Shown here: positions 8,023-17,257 of the stretch, piece by piece | How positions within the stretch are numbered: the first letter of the stretch is position 1 | How the letters are laid out: the number at the start of each line of letters is the position of its first letter | From: Devosia enhydra | GTDB lineage: Bacteria; Pseudomonadota; Alphaproteobacteria; Rhizobiales; Devosiaceae | Length of the DNA stretch: 64,000 nt | Assembly: GCF_900119845.1 (NCBI RefSeq) | Contig: NZ_FPKU01000001.1 | Coordinates: forward strand, 186,001-250,000 | Direction: 5' to 3' | The notes under the pieces: generated by a model | Seen by the model: the letters and a program-made list of their open reading frames with translations, nothing else | What the model was told of the DNA's origin: nothing | The model's database searches: none | Translations under genes and position numbers: made by a program

Positions 8023-9291
8023 ATGGAACTGCGCCGCGTTGTCGTCACCGGCATGGGTATCGTCAGCCCCCTGGGCTGCGGTATCGAGCCGACCTGGGCC
8101 AATATTCTCGCGGGTCGCAGCGGCGCCCGGCGCATCGATGATTTCGAGGTGTCGGACATCGCCTGCCAGATCGCACATCGCGTGCCGATCGGGCCGACGA
8201 GCGAGGGCAAGTTCACGGCCGACGACTGGATGGACGTGAAGGATCAGCGCAAGGTTGATCCCTTCATCGTCTACGCCATGGCGGCGGCCGAGCAGGCCAT
8301 CGCCGATGCGGGCGTGGCCCCCAGGACCGAGGCGGAAAAGGAGCGGATCGGCACGCTGATCGGCTCCGGCATCGGCGGGCTGGGCGGCATCTACGATGCC
8401 TCCATCACCCTTCACGAGAAGGGCCCGCGGCGCATCAGCCCGTTCTTCATTCCCGGCCGGCTGATCAACCTGGCCTCGGGCTATGTTTCCATCAAGCATG
8501 GGCTCAAGGGCCCCAACCACTCCGTCGTCACCGCCTGCTCAACCGGGGCGCATGCCATCGGCGACAGCTGGCGGCTCATCGCCATGGGCGATGCCGACGT
8601 GATGGTGGCGGGCGGCGCCGAAAGCTCCGTCAACCGCATCGCGATGGCGGGCTTTGCCGCCTGCCGCGCGCTCTCCACCGGCTTCAACGACCGTCCCGAA
8701 CAGGCGTCTCGTCCTTACGACAAGGATCGCGATGGCTTCGTGATGGGCGAGGGCGCCGGCGTCGTGATCCTCGAGGATTACGAGCGGGCCAAGGCCCGCG
8801 GCGCCAAGATCTATGGCGAAGTCATCGGCTATGGATTGTCGGGCGATGCCTATCACATCACGGCCCCGGCCGAGGATGGCGATGGCGGGTTCCGGGCCAT
8901 GCAGGCGGCCGTCAAGCGGGCCGGCATCAGCCCGGCCGAGATCGACTATATCAACGCCCATGGCACCTCGACGCCGCTGGGCGACGAGATCGAGTTGGGG
9001 GCGGTCACCCGGCTTCTGGGCGATGCGGCATCGTCTGCCGCGATGTCCTCCACCAAATCGGCCATCGGCCACCTGCTGGGCGCAGCCGGCGCAGTCGAGG
9101 CCATCTTCTCGCTGCTCGCCATGCGCGACAACATCGTGCCGCCCACCCTCAATCTCGACAATCCCTCGGTCGAGACGGTGATCGACCTCGTGCCGCACAA
9201 GGCCAAGCCCCGGACCGTGGACATCGCCTTGTCCAATTCCTTCGGGTTCGGGGGCACCAACGCGTCGCTCATCTTCCGCAAGGTGAACTGA
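8023..9291 (+). CDS. fabF: 3-oxoacyl-ACP synthase II
   Basis: The condensing enzyme KAS II, which extends acyl-ACP with malonyl-ACP. The 422-residue product carries the Cys-His-His triad: C172 in VVTACSTGAHAIG, H313 in NAHGTSTPLGD and H350 in SAIGHLLGAAG. The glycine-rich C-terminal SFGFGGTNASL is intact. It begins 30 bases after acpP and is followed by a terminator-like hairpin. Confidence 0.97.
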   Translation: MELRRVVVTGMGIVSPLGCGIEPTWANILAGRSGARRIDDFEVSDIACQIAHRVPIGPTSEGKFTADDWMDVKDQRKVDPFIVYAMAAAEQAIADAGVAPRTEAEKERIGTLIGSGIGGLGGIYDASITLHEKGPRRISPFFIPGRLINLASGYVSIKHGLKGPNHSVVTACSTGAHAIGDSWRLIAMGDADVMVAGGAESSVNRIAMAGFAACRALSTGFNDRPEQASRPYDKDRDGFVMGEGAGVVILEDYERAKARGAKIYGEVIGYGLSGDAYHITAPAEDGDGGFRAMQAAVKRAGISPAEIDYINAHGTSTPLGDEIELGAVTRLLGDAASSAAMSSTKSAIGHLLGAAGAVEAIFSLLAMRDNIVPPTLNLDNPSVETVIDLVPHKAKPRTVDIALSNSFGFGGTNASLIFRKVN

Positions 9292-9300
9292 ACGCAAACC

Positions 9301-9331
9301 GACGCCGGCCCGACCGGCGTCCTGGTCTTTT
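9301..9331 (+). terminator. Terminator-like hairpin after fabF
   Basis: GACGCCGG and CCGGCGTC form an 8-bp stem with a CCCGA loop. CTGGTCTTTT follows, giving a short T run nine bases after the fabF stop. Termination may be partial, since mltG follows in the same direction. Confidence 0.55.
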
Positions 9332-9425
9332 CAACCGGCACAAGTGCCCTGCCGGCCTTGCTTTTGCCGATTTGCCTGAAAGAATGCCGCCGCTTCCACG
9401 GGAGCGCGGTTCGGGAGGATTTGGT

Positions 9426-10535
9426 ATGAGCGACAGCGAAGGCCGCAAGACACGCAGGCGCCGGTCGGGCTTTCTCGATCTGGTCAACGCGGTTCTGACC
9501 CTCGTCGTCATCGGCATCATCGCCGCGGTTGGCCTGATGCTGTTCTTTGCTCAGCAATTCTATGCCCCCGGGCCCGAACGCGAGGAAACCGCCTTCACCG
9601 TCGAGCGCGGCAATGGCCTCCAGGTGGTGGCGGCGCGGCTCGAGAGCGAAGGGCTGATTTCCAACCGCTTCATCTTCCAGTTCGGCGCCATGGCGCTGAA
9701 AAAGCAGGGCGAGCTCAAGGCGGGCGAATTTCGCATCGCCGCCGGCGCCCCGATGGCCGATATCCTGCGCGAGCTGACCGAAGGCCGCCCGATCTTTTAC
9801 GGCGTCACCGTGCCCGAGGGCTTCACTGCCTGGCAGGTGATGGAACGCATCAATTCCAACGAGACGCTGGTGGGCGAGCCGGTGGCCCGGCCGGCCGAAG
9901 GCAGCATCCTGCCCCAGACCTATACTTTCGATCGCGGCACCGAGCGCAGCGCCGTCCTGACCCAGATGCAGGAGGCCATGGCCGCCGAGGTGGCCCGCAT
10001 CTGGGCCAATCGCGCCCCCGACCTGCCGATCTCGAGCCCCGAGGAAATGGTGGTTCTCGCCTCGATCGTGGAAAAGGAAACCGGCCTTGCCACCGAGCGC
10101 GCCCAGGTTGCCTCGGTGTTCGTAAACCGGCTGCGGCGCGGCATGCGGCTCCAGTCCGACCCCACCATCATCTATGGCATCACCAATGGCGAGGGTGTGC
10201 TGGGCCGCGGGCTGCGGCGCTCCGAGATCGAGCAGCGCACGGATTACAACACCTACCAGATCGACAGGCTGCCCCCGACCCCCATCGCCAATCCCGGTCG
10301 GGAATCGCTCGAGGCGGTCGCCAACCCCGCCGATACCGACTACCTCTATTTCGTCGCGGCCGGAGCGGTGCCGTCCGACGGGCACATCTTCGCCGAGACC
10401 TATGCCGAGCATCGCCGCAACGTGGCGCGCTACCGGCAGATCGTGCAGGAGGCTGCCGAGGCCGCCGAAGCGGCTGCGGCGCGCGATGCCGTCGAGGCCG
10501 AGGAAGCTGGCCAGCCGGCGCCGCAGGGCCAGTAG
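9426..10535 (+). CDS. mltG: Endolytic murein transglycosylase
   Basis: Inner-membrane lytic transglycosylase (YceG family) that cuts nascent glycan strands and is thought to end their polymerisation. The 369-residue product has a basic cytoplasmic N-terminus, one membrane segment at about 22-44, a LysM-like region and the YceG domain. Its signature ASIVEKETG (212-220) contains the catalytic Glu, followed by VFVNRLRRGMRLQSDPT and a C-terminal Ala/Glu-rich tail. The start is chosen by GGAGG shortly before ATG 9426. A longer frame upstream lacks a site. The fabF-mltG-gmk neighbourhood is common in alphaproteobacteria. Confidence 0.93.
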   Translation: MSDSEGRKTRRRRSGFLDLVNAVLTLVVIGIIAAVGLMLFFAQQFYAPGPEREETAFTVERGNGLQVVAARLESEGLISNRFIFQFGAMALKKQGELKAGEFRIAAGAPMADILRELTEGRPIFYGVTVPEGFTAWQVMERINSNETLVGEPVARPAEGSILPQTYTFDRGTERSAVLTQMQEAMAAEVARIWANRAPDLPISSPEEMVVLASIVEKETGLATERAQVASVFVNRLRRGMRLQSDPTIIYGITNGEGVLGRGLRRSEIEQRTDYNTYQIDRLPPTPIANPGRESLEAVANPADTDYLYFVAAGAVPSDGHIFAETYAEHRRNVARYRQIVQEAAEAAEAAAARDAVEAEEAGQPAPQGQ

Positions 10536-10640
10536 CGCGGGGCGGGGAAAGCCGTCTCTGGCGGCTTGACCGCGCCGCCCGGTTGGCGCAATGAGCCGGT
10601 GCCGCCGGGTCGGGCGGCATCAGCTTGGGTGAAGTGAGCC

Positions 10641-11279
10641 ATGGAATTTCCGCGTCGCGGCGTCATGCTTGTGCTGGCCTCGCCATCGGGGGCGGGCAAA
10701 TCCTCGATTTCGCGGTCGCTGTTCGGGCAGGACCCCAACATCAAGCTGTCGGTGTCAATCACCACGCGGCCGCGCCGCACTGACGAGATCGAGGGCAAGC
10801 ATTATTACTTCGTCGACGTGCCGACCTTCGAGCGCATGCGCGAGGATGGCGAACTGCTCGAATGGGCCCGCGTCCACGACAATTACTACGCCACCCCGCG
10901 CGCCAAGGTGGAAGAGGAACTGGCCTCGGGCAACGACATCCTGTTCGACATCGACTACCAGGGCACGCTGCAGCTTTACGAGAAATGCCGCGACGACATG
11001 GTCACGGTGTTCATCCTGCCGCCATCGATCAAGGAGTTGCGGGCGAGGCTCGAGCGGCGCGCGCAGGACAGTCGCGGCACCATCGAGCGGCGGCTCAAGA
11101 ACGCGCGCATCGAGATGGACCATTATGACGAGTACGACTATGTCATCGTCAACGAGGACCTCGAGAACTCCGTGCAGCGGGTCCGCTCCATCCTCGCGGC
11201 GGCCCGCCTCCAGCGCCGGCGCCTCAGCCATTTGGACAGGTTCGTCAAGGGCTTGCAGGATCAGATCGATTCAATCTGA
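10641..11279 (+). CDS. gmk: Guanylate kinase
   Basis: Phosphorylates GMP to GDP with ATP. The 212-residue protein has the P-loop SPSGAGKSS at 14-22, the GMP-binding TTRPRRTDEIEGKHYYFV region, the lid containing SRGTIERRLKNA and the late VNEDLE motif. The length is standard. It ends 28 bases before the convergent thiQ gene. No clear terminator is seen between them. Confidence 0.97.
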   Translation: MEFPRRGVMLVLASPSGAGKSSISRSLFGQDPNIKLSVSITTRPRRTDEIEGKHYYFVDVPTFERMREDGELLEWARVHDNYYATPRAKVEEELASGNDILFDIDYQGTLQLYEKCRDDMVTVFILPPSIKELRARLERRAQDSRGTIERRLKNARIEMDHYDEYDYVIVNEDLENSVQRVRSILAAARLQRRRLSHLDRFVKGLQDQIDSI

Positions 11280-11306
11280 GAAGTGCCGGCTGAGACGCTT
11301 AGCCGC

Positions 11307-11939
11307 TTAATCCTCTGCGAGAACTCTCTCGCTTAGCCGGTAGCGGCGTTTGGCGATGGCCTCGACGTCGTCGCGATTGTGCGAGACGAGCAGCGTCGCC
11401 CAGTTCCGTTCGATGGTGAGCCTTTGGACGAGCGCACGGACGCTTCCCCGCGTCTCATCGTCGAGCGCAGAGAAGGGTTCATCGAGCAGCAGCAGCGGGC
11501 GGTCGCGCAAGAGCGTGCGGGCCAGCGCCACGCGCTGCCTTTCCCCGCCCGAGAGTGCCGCCGCCTTGCGGGCATCGAGATGCCCGAGCCCGACTTCGCC
11601 GAGGGCGGCGCGGATGGTTTCCCGCTCGCCCTGTCGCGCCCGCGGCAGGCCCAGTGCCACGTTCTGCTCGGCAGAAAGATGATCGAACAGCGCGTCTGAC
11701 TGGAAGAGGATCGAGAGCGGCCGCGCCTCGGGCGGCAGTGGCACGAGGTCGACGCCGTCCATGGTGAGCCTGCCAGCCTCTGGTGTGAGAAAGCCGGCGA
11801 TGAGGTCGAGCAGTGTCGACTTGCCCGAGCCCGAGGCTCCGCTGATGGCGGTGACGGCGCCGCGCGGAGCCGTCATCGAAAAGCGATAGGGCAGGGCATC
11901 ACGGCCATAGCCAAAGCGCAGATCCTCAAGCACGAGCAT
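11307..11939 (-). CDS. thiQ: Thiamine ABC transporter, ATP-binding protein
   Basis: Cytoplasmic ATPase of the ThiBPQ importer for thiamine or its phosphates. The 210-residue protein has Walker A GASGSGKST (about 34-42), the signature ALSGGERQRVALAR, Walker B LLLLDEPFSALD and the switch His in LLVSHNRDD. It is short, as ThiQ proteins are, with no regulatory extension. It is the last gene of the riboswitch-controlled operon and overlaps the end of thiP by 14 bases. Confidence 0.92.
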   Translation of the reverse strand: MLVLEDLRFGYGRDALPYRFSMTAPRGAVTAISGASGSGKSTLLDLIAGFLTPEAGRLTMDGVDLVPLPPEARPLSILFQSDALFDHLSAEQNVALGLPRARQGERETIRAALGEVGLGHLDARKAAALSGGERQRVALARTLLRDRPLLLLDEPFSALDDETRGSVRALVQRLTIERNWATLLVSHNRDDVEAIAKRRYRLSERVLAED

Positions 11940-13548
11940 GGACGAGCCTTTCTGCCAAACGGGGCAGTACCACGAAGGCGATGATGGTGCCCATGAGCAT
12001 CACCGCCGCGATGGCCGCCGCATCATTGGTGCGATAGGCGCCGAGCGCGCGCAGCATCAGCAGCGGCAGGGTCTGGAAATCCTGCGTGCCGAACAGCGCC
12101 ACCACCCCGAGATCGCCCAGCGAAAAGCAGAAGGCGAGCGCAAAGACGAGACCTGTGTCGCGCCCCAGAAGTGGCCATTCCACCCTCAGCCATTGCAGCG
12201 TGCCCGAAAGCCCGAGCGACCGGATGAGCCGGCCCTGGCGCTCGGCAATGGCGGTCAGCGGCGGCCCGAGCGTCGCGATGGCGAATGGCAAAGCGAGGAG
12301 CGCGTTGGCGATGACGACGACGACCGGCGCCGCCAGGCCCGGCGCGATGCCGGCCTGCCGGACGAGGAGGAAAAAGCCCAGCGACAGGACCACGGCGGGC
12401 ACGGCCAGATAGGCATAGGCCGGGGCGGTGACGGCGAGCCGCCCGATCCGCGATCCCATCGCCGCCCGCCCCATGCCGAGCCCCAGCGCCAAGGCGAGGG
12501 TGAGGGCTGCCGAGACCAGCCCGATCGCCATGCTGGTGAGCATCGCCTGCCAGAACTGCGGGCGGGCGAGCAGCGCCGGAAGGCCTTGCGTCAACCCATC
12601 GACCAGCACCGAGAGCAGCGGCAGGCCGAAGCCCAGCGCGCCCAGCGCCAGCACGAGCCATTGCAGCAGCCGCGCCATGCCGGCCTCGGGCCAAAGCTGC
12701 GCGTCGCGCCCCCCGCTGATCGCGGCCGGGATCGGCGCGAGCGCCGAGGCGCCGATGATGATCGTGCCACAAAGCGCGATCTGGATGAGCGCGAGGATGA
12801 CGGCGCCGCGCAGGTCGAAATCGAGCCGCACCGCCGAATAGATCGCGACCTCGAAGGTCTGGTTGGCCGGGCCGCCGCCCAGCATCAGCACGATGGGAAA
12901 GCTGGTGAAGGCGAGGAGGAAGACGATGGCGCCCAACCCCGGCAGGGTGCCGCGGATCGCCGGCCAGTCGATGAGACGGAAGCGCTGAAGGGGCGAGAGG
13001 CCAAGGCTGCGGCCGGTCTTGAGCCGGCCTTCGGGTATCGCTTCGAGCCGCCCGAGCAGGATGCGGGCGCAAAAGGCCGCATCGAGGATGACATGGGCGA
13101 AGACGATGCCCGCGAGCCCGAAGACGGGGAACTCAATGCGCGGCAGCCCGAGCGCCATCAGCCCGCCATTGATCCAGCCCGCCCGGCCCCATACGGCGAG
13201 CACGCCGAAGGCCACGACCATGCCGGGCGTCACGATGGCGGATGCGAAAAGCCCCACCAGCAGCGAGCGGCCGGGGAAGCGCAGCCGGTCGAGCGCCCAG
13301 GCCAGCGCGATGCCGATGATCAGCGACAAAATCGTGGTGAGGCTCGCCTGCACCAGCGTCATGCGCAGGAGGCTGAGGATGGTGCCCGGAGAGATGCGCG
13401 TCGGGGTGCCATCGCGGGCTGCCATCAGGATGGCCACGAGCAGCAACGCAACGAGGAGCGCAATGGCGATGCCGATGCCGGCACCTGTGGCGCGTCGCAA
13501 CGGGCGATGCGGCAGGTGCCGGGGGCTAATGGGCGATGCCGGGATCAC
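11926..13548 (-). CDS. thiP: Thiamine ABC transporter, permease
   Basis: A 540-residue fused permease with two homologous halves of about six membrane spans each, the arrangement of ThiP and FbpB-type permeases. EAA-type loops contacting the ATPase are visible near IPEGRLKTGRSLGLSPLQR and later AERQGRLIRSLGLSGTLQW. It overlaps thiQ downstream by 14 bases and the Sel1 gene upstream by four bases (13545-13548), so all are probably co-translated. The specificity is assigned from the TPP riboswitch and from ThiB and ThiQ beside it. Confidence 0.93.
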   Translation of the reverse strand: MIPASPISPRHLPHRPLRRATGAGIGIAIALLVALLLVAILMAARDGTPTRISPGTILSLLRMTLVQASLTTILSLIIGIALAWALDRLRFPGRSLLVGLFASAIVTPGMVVAFGVLAVWGRAGWINGGLMALGLPRIEFPVFGLAGIVFAHVILDAAFCARILLGRLEAIPEGRLKTGRSLGLSPLQRFRLIDWPAIRGTLPGLGAIVFLLAFTSFPIVLMLGGGPANQTFEVAIYSAVRLDFDLRGAVILALIQIALCGTIIIGASALAPIPAAISGGRDAQLWPEAGMARLLQWLVLALGALGFGLPLLSVLVDGLTQGLPALLARPQFWQAMLTSMAIGLVSAALTLALALGLGMGRAAMGSRIGRLAVTAPAYAYLAVPAVVLSLGFFLLVRQAGIAPGLAAPVVVVIANALLALPFAIATLGPPLTAIAERQGRLIRSLGLSGTLQWLRVEWPLLGRDTGLVFALAFCFSLGDLGVVALFGTQDFQTLPLLMLRALGAYRTNDAAAIAAVMLMGTIIAFVVLPRLAERLVHARA

Positions 13549-14267
13549 GAGGCGTCCGGCGCATCCAGCGCGTCGAGCGCATGGCGCGCCGTGCCATGGC
13601 CCTGCGCCGCCGCGAGCCCAAGAAGGCGGCGCGCTTCATCCCTGTCCGAGGCAACCCCGGCGCCGTCGCGATAGAGCATGCCGAGCCGGAACTGCGCTTC
13701 GGCATGGCCCTGCGCCGCAGATAGCCCAAAGAGCCGCGCCGCCTCGGCGAAATCGCGCGGAACGCCATCGCCCCATTCATAAAGGAAGCCGAGCGCCGCC
13801 TGAGCCTCGGCATCGCCCTTGGCTGCGGCGAGGCCGAACCAGCGGCCGGCCTCGGCGATGTCCTTGTCCACCCCCAGCCCTTCGCGATAGGCGACGCCCA
13901 GCGAATAAAGGCAGGCTGCGTGGCCGAGATCGGCGCCCTTGCGGAACCAGCTCAGGGCTTCGGCGTGGTCGCGCGGCACAGCCTTGCCGACGGTATGGAA
14001 CACGCCCACCACGTAATGGGCCGCTGCAAAGCCCTGCTCGGCCGACTTCATATACCAGCCGAGCGATGCCTTGAGGTCGCGGGGAATGCCCTCGCCATAC
14101 TGGAGCAGCGCGCCACAATAATATTGCGCCCGCGCGTCCCCGGCTTTGGCGTGCGGCTCGAGAATGCGCATCGCCCGGTCATGGTCCTTGGACTTGTAAG
14201 CGGCGACGCCGGCCTCGACGTCAGGCCGCGCGCCGGTCAGCCGGCCAAAAATATCCCTGATGCCCAT
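13545..14267 (-). CDS. Sel1-repeat protein within the thiBPQ operon
   Basis: A 240-residue solenoid protein made of about five or six Sel1-like repeats of 36 residues (examples: AQYYCGALLQYGEGIPRD, AAHYVVGVFHTVGKAVPRD, ACLYSLGVAYREGLGVDKD). Sel1 solenoids act as protein-protein scaffolds. There is no obvious signal peptide, so it is probably cytoplasmic. The start at ATG 14267 (MGIRDIF) is preferred over a 27-codon longer frame. It sits between thiB and thiP and overlaps thiP by four bases, a place where no known thiamine transport component occurs. Its role with the transporter is unknown. Confidence 0.85.
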   Translation of the reverse strand: MGIRDIFGRLTGARPDVEAGVAAYKSKDHDRAMRILEPHAKAGDARAQYYCGALLQYGEGIPRDLKASLGWYMKSAEQGFAAAHYVVGVFHTVGKAVPRDHAEALSWFRKGADLGHAACLYSLGVAYREGLGVDKDIAEAGRWFGLAAAKGDAEAQAALGFLYEWGDGVPRDFAEAARLFGLSAAQGHAEAQFRLGMLYRDGAGVASDRDEARRLLGLAAAQGHGTARHALDALDAPDAS

Positions 14268-14352
14268 CCGTCCTGCGCTCCAATCCGTCACCGATCCATA
14301 GCAGAACGCCGGCGCCGGCCCATCCCTTTGGTGGAGGGGCCGGCGCACCGTC

Positions 14353-15351
14353 TCAGCGCAGGGCCTCGAGCGCGGTGTCGATCCAGGCGCGGCTGTTGGC
14401 CGCGATTTCGGCTTCTTCGACCGACAAGACCTTGGCAGGCTGGGGCTGGGCGGTGAAGGCGGGGTCGAGCGCCGCGAGCGGCACCACAGGATACATCCAG
14501 TTGGTCTCCGGGATCACCGCCTGCCCTTCGGTGGAAACGAGATAGGCGAGGAACTGGCGCGCCAGATCCTGCTGGTCGGAGCTTGCCAGAGTTCCGGCCA
14601 GTTCGATCTGCGGCAGGTGACCTTCGGCAAACTCGGCATAGGCATAGCTGTCATCGCCCTCGGAGACGGCGTGATACGCCGGCGAGGTGGTGTAGGAGAG
14701 CACCATGTCGGCCTCGCCATCGAGGAAGAGCCCATAGGCCTCGGACCAGCCACGCGTCATGGTGAGGATATGGGGGGCGAGCCCGGCCCAGATCTCGGGG
14801 GCGCGTTCGCCATAGGCCGTTGCGATCCAGATGACGTGGCCAAGCCCGGGCGTCGAGGCGCGTGGGTCCTGGATCACCACCTTGAAGTCGTCCGGCAGCG
14901 CGATCAGCTCCTCGAACGATTTCGGCGGGTTGGGCGTGCGCGTCGTATTGTAGACATAGGCGAAATAGCCATAGTCGAACGGCAGGAACAGCGGGTCGGT
15001 CCACGGCTCGGGCAGCACCAGCGCCTCGGCCGGAACGCCATGGTCGACGAAGAGCCCGCTTTCGCGCGCCTCATGGGCGACGGCGGTATCGAGCCCGACA
15101 ATGACATCGGCTGTCGTTGTTGTGCCCTCGAGCTGCACGCGGCGCAGGGTGGAGATGGCGTCGTCGGCGGTAACGAAGCTGAGCGTGCAGCCGCATTGCG
15201 CCTCGAAGCCGGTCCTGAGCGCGGGGCCGGGGCCCCATTCGGCCGCGAAGCTGTCATAGGTGTAGACGGTGAGTTCGGGCTTCTCCTGCGCCAGGCCCGG
15301 CAGGGCGAGGGCAGGGAGCACCGCAAGCGCAAATAGCATCGGCTTGACCAT
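14353..15351 (-). CDS. thiB: Thiamine ABC transporter, periplasmic binding protein
   Basis: Periplasmic receptor that delivers thiamine, TMP or TPP to ThiPQ. From M at 15351 the product is 332 residues with a signal peptide (MLFALAVLPALALPGLAQ). A type II periplasmic binding fold follows: LTVYTYDSFAAEWGPGP at the mature N-terminus, then DVIVGLDTA, DYGYFAYVYN and NWMYPVVP, all typical of TbpA/ThiB. An ATG three codons upstream (15360) is an alternative start. The leader carries a TPP riboswitch, so expression should fall when TPP is plentiful. Confidence 0.93.
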   Translation of the reverse strand: MVKPMLFALAVLPALALPGLAQEKPELTVYTYDSFAAEWGPGPALRTGFEAQCGCTLSFVTADDAISTLRRVQLEGTTTTADVIVGLDTAVAHEARESGLFVDHGVPAEALVLPEPWTDPLFLPFDYGYFAYVYNTTRTPNPPKSFEELIALPDDFKVVIQDPRASTPGLGHVIWIATAYGERAPEIWAGLAPHILTMTRGWSEAYGLFLDGEADMVLSYTTSPAYHAVSEGDDSYAYAEFAEGHLPQIELAGTLASSDQQDLARQFLAYLVSTEGQAVIPETNWMYPVVPLAALDPAFTAQPQPAKVLSVEEAEIAANSRAWIDTALEALR

Positions 15352-15431
15352 CGGGGTCATCCTCGGCGTTGCGGTCATCTTACGGAAAGGGCGTGCCAAT
15401 GGTTGGGAGCCCGCGCCGGGCTCCGCCATCT

Positions 15432-15515
15432 CGAACTTCCTCCGCCAGCATGACCTGGTTCAGGTTCCATGGGTTTTTCTCAGCGCCGCAACCTGCGGCG
15501 CACCCCAGCGAGACG
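15432..15515 (-). promoter_or_regulatory. TPP riboswitch (THI element)
   Basis: Read on the minus strand, the element has CTGGGGTGC at the start of the P2 arm, a P3 hairpin CGCCGCAGGTTGCGGCG, and the invariant CTGAGA. ACCC, GAACCTGAACC and ATGCTGGCGGAGG then follow in order. These are the conserved parts of the thiamine pyrophosphate aptamer. It lies in the leader of thiB-sel1-thiP-thiQ and ends about 80 bases before thiB. In proteobacteria such elements usually mask the ribosome-binding site or cause termination when TPP binds. Confidence 0.95.
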
Positions 15516-15724
15516 CAAAAGAAGTGGCGCCCATGGGCCGCAAAGTCAAGCCGAGGTCACCGTCTCGCCCGATCAACCTCGCATTAGCCTTGTGCGCCCC
15601 AAGCGCTGGGGAGAAGGCCGTCATCGGTGGCGAAGCGGGTTTCGCGGCGTGGGCGGGCGGTGTATCGGTCGAGCCACGCAGACGTCCGGCTGAGCGGGCG
15701 GGTATCGGGACAACGGGCAGGGTC

Positions 15725-16414
15725 GTGACTGAGGCACGCCAGATCGAGCTGGAATACAGCGGACTGCTCGTGGTGGTGGGGGCCGGCGATGTCGACCTCG
15801 CCCTGCTTGACGAGCTCCGCGCGGCCGGCGGCAAGATCGTCGCCGCCGATGGCGGGGCCGATATTCTCGAAGGCGCCGGTATCGCGCCCGAAGCCATCAT
15901 CGGCGATTTCGATTCGGTGGCCGATCCCTTCGGCTGGCTCGGGCGCTCGCGGCTGATCAAGATCGCCGAGCAGGACACGACCGATTTCGAGAAGGTGCTT
16001 TATTCCACCCGCGCCCCGGTTACGGTGGCGCTGGGGATGACGGGCGGGCGGCTCGACCATACGCTCGCCGCGCTCGATGTGGCGGGGCGCTATGCCGCCG
16101 AGCGCTTCATCATCATCGTCGATGCCGAGGATCTGGCGCTGGCGCTGAGCGGTCCCTTCGGCCACGAGGTGGCGCCGGGCGAGCGCGTCTCGGTGCATCC
16201 GCTGGGCCCCATCCGCTTTCGCCGCTCGACGGGCCTCAAATACGCGCTCAACGGCCTGCAGCTGGCGCCCGTCGGTCGCGGCGGCACCTCCAACAGCGCC
16301 ACCAAGGGCGCCTTCACTGTGGTGCCGGAGGAAGACGAGACGGCGCCCTGGCTGCTGATCCTGCCGCGCCGCTACCTGATGGGGCTGATCGAGCGGCTAC
16401 TGGTTCTGGCCTGA
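15725..16414 (+). CDS. thiN: Thiamine pyrophosphokinase
   Basis: Converts thiamine and ATP to TPP and AMP, completing salvage of imported thiamine. The 229-residue product shows [40 protein letters not shown] and the late SNSATKG that binds thiamine. The frame stays open upstream to 15269, so the start is not fixed. GTG 15725 is chosen because of the GGGCAGGG before it and the normal family length. It is divergent from the riboswitch-controlled transporter operon and overlaps the convergent rsmA gene by 18 bases. Confidence 0.9.
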   Translation: MTEARQIELEYSGLLVVVGAGDVDLALLDELRAAGGKIVAADGGADILEGAGIAPEAIIGDFDSVADPFGWLGRSRLIKIAEQDTTDFEKVLYSTRAPVTVALGMTGGRLDHTLAALDVAGRYAAERFIIIVDAEDLALALSGPFGHEVAPGERVSVHPLGPIRFRRSTGLKYALNGLQLAPVGRGGTSNSATKGAFTVVPEEDETAPWLLILPRRYLMGLIERLLVLA

Positions 16415-17257
16415 GCCCACGAGCCCATCGAGCGCCTTGGCAAGGGCAAGGAAGGTCGCTACCGGCAGGTCCTCGGGGCGCTCGTCGCCCTTGAGCCCCG
16501 CCGCATCGAGCAGGGCCGGCACCGGCGCCCCGGTGCTCTTGAGGCTCTGGCGGACCATCTTGCGGCGTTGTCCGAACGCGGCGCGCGTGACCGCCTCGAG
16601 CCGCTTGACCGGCACGTCCCGCGCCTCGGGGCGGGGAACGAGATGCACGACCGCCGAGGTCACCTTGGGCGCTGGCGTAAAGGCGCTGGGAGGCACGGAA
16701 AAGGCGATGCGCGCTTCGGTACGCCAGCCGCAAAGCACGCCCAGCCGGCCATAGGCGTCATCGCTGGGGGTGGCCACGATGCGCTCGGCCACCTCGCGCT
16801 GGAACATGAGCGTCAGGCTCTCCCAGAAGGGCGGCCAGGCCTCGGTGGCGAGCCAGCCGGTGAGGAGTTCGGTGCCGATATTGTAGGGCAGATTGGCGAC
16901 GATGCGCGTCGGGCCATCGGCAAGCGCGGCCATGTCGGTTTCCATCGCATCGCCCGAGATCACCTCGAGCCGGCCGGGATAGGCTGCAGCGATTTCGGCG
17001 AGCGCCGGCAGCGCCCGCTCGTCGCGCTCGATGGCGATGACCTTGCGGGCCCCTTCGGCCAGCAGTGCGCGGGTCAGGCCGCCGGGGCCGGGCCCGACCT
17101 CGATCACCGTCTTGCCATCGAGCGGTCCGCCGACCCGCGCGATGCGGGCGGTGAGGTTGAGATCGAAGAGGAAATTCTGGCCCAGCGACTTCTTGGCCGA
17201 AAGGCCATGGGCCGCGATCACTTCGCGCAAGGGCGGCAGGTCGTCGATCCGGGCCAT
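16397..17257 (-). CDS. rsmA: 16S rRNA (adenine-1518/1519-N6) dimethyltransferase
   Basis: KsgA/RsmA uses S-adenosylmethionine to dimethylate two adjacent adenines near the 3' end of 16S rRNA late in 30S assembly. The 286-residue protein has [10 protein letters not shown] at the N-terminus, the SAM-binding [14 protein letters not shown] and the catalytic NLPYNI. It starts inside the pdxA stop codon (TGATG, one-base overlap), so it is translationally coupled to pdxA in the lpt-surA-pdxA-rsmA operon. Confidence 0.97.
   Translation of the reverse strand: MARIDDLPPLREVIAAHGLSAKKSLGQNFLFDLNLTARIARVGGPLDGKTVIEVGPGPGGLTRALLAEGARKVIAIERDERALPALAEIAAAYPGRLEVISGDAMETDMAALADGPTRIVANLPYNIGTELLTGWLATEAWPPFWESLTLMFQREVAERIVATPSDDAYGRLGVLCGWRTEARIAFSVPPSAFTPAPKVTSAVVHLVPRPEARDVPVKRLEAVTRAAFGQRRKMVRQSLKSTGAPVPALLDAAGLKGDERPEDLPVATFLALAKALDGLVGSGQNQ

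Noticed and set aside
11938-13674. A 578-codon plus-strand frame over thiP.
   Set aside because: It is a highly charged (Arg, Gln, Glu) shadow of a hydrophobic membrane protein gene on the other strand.
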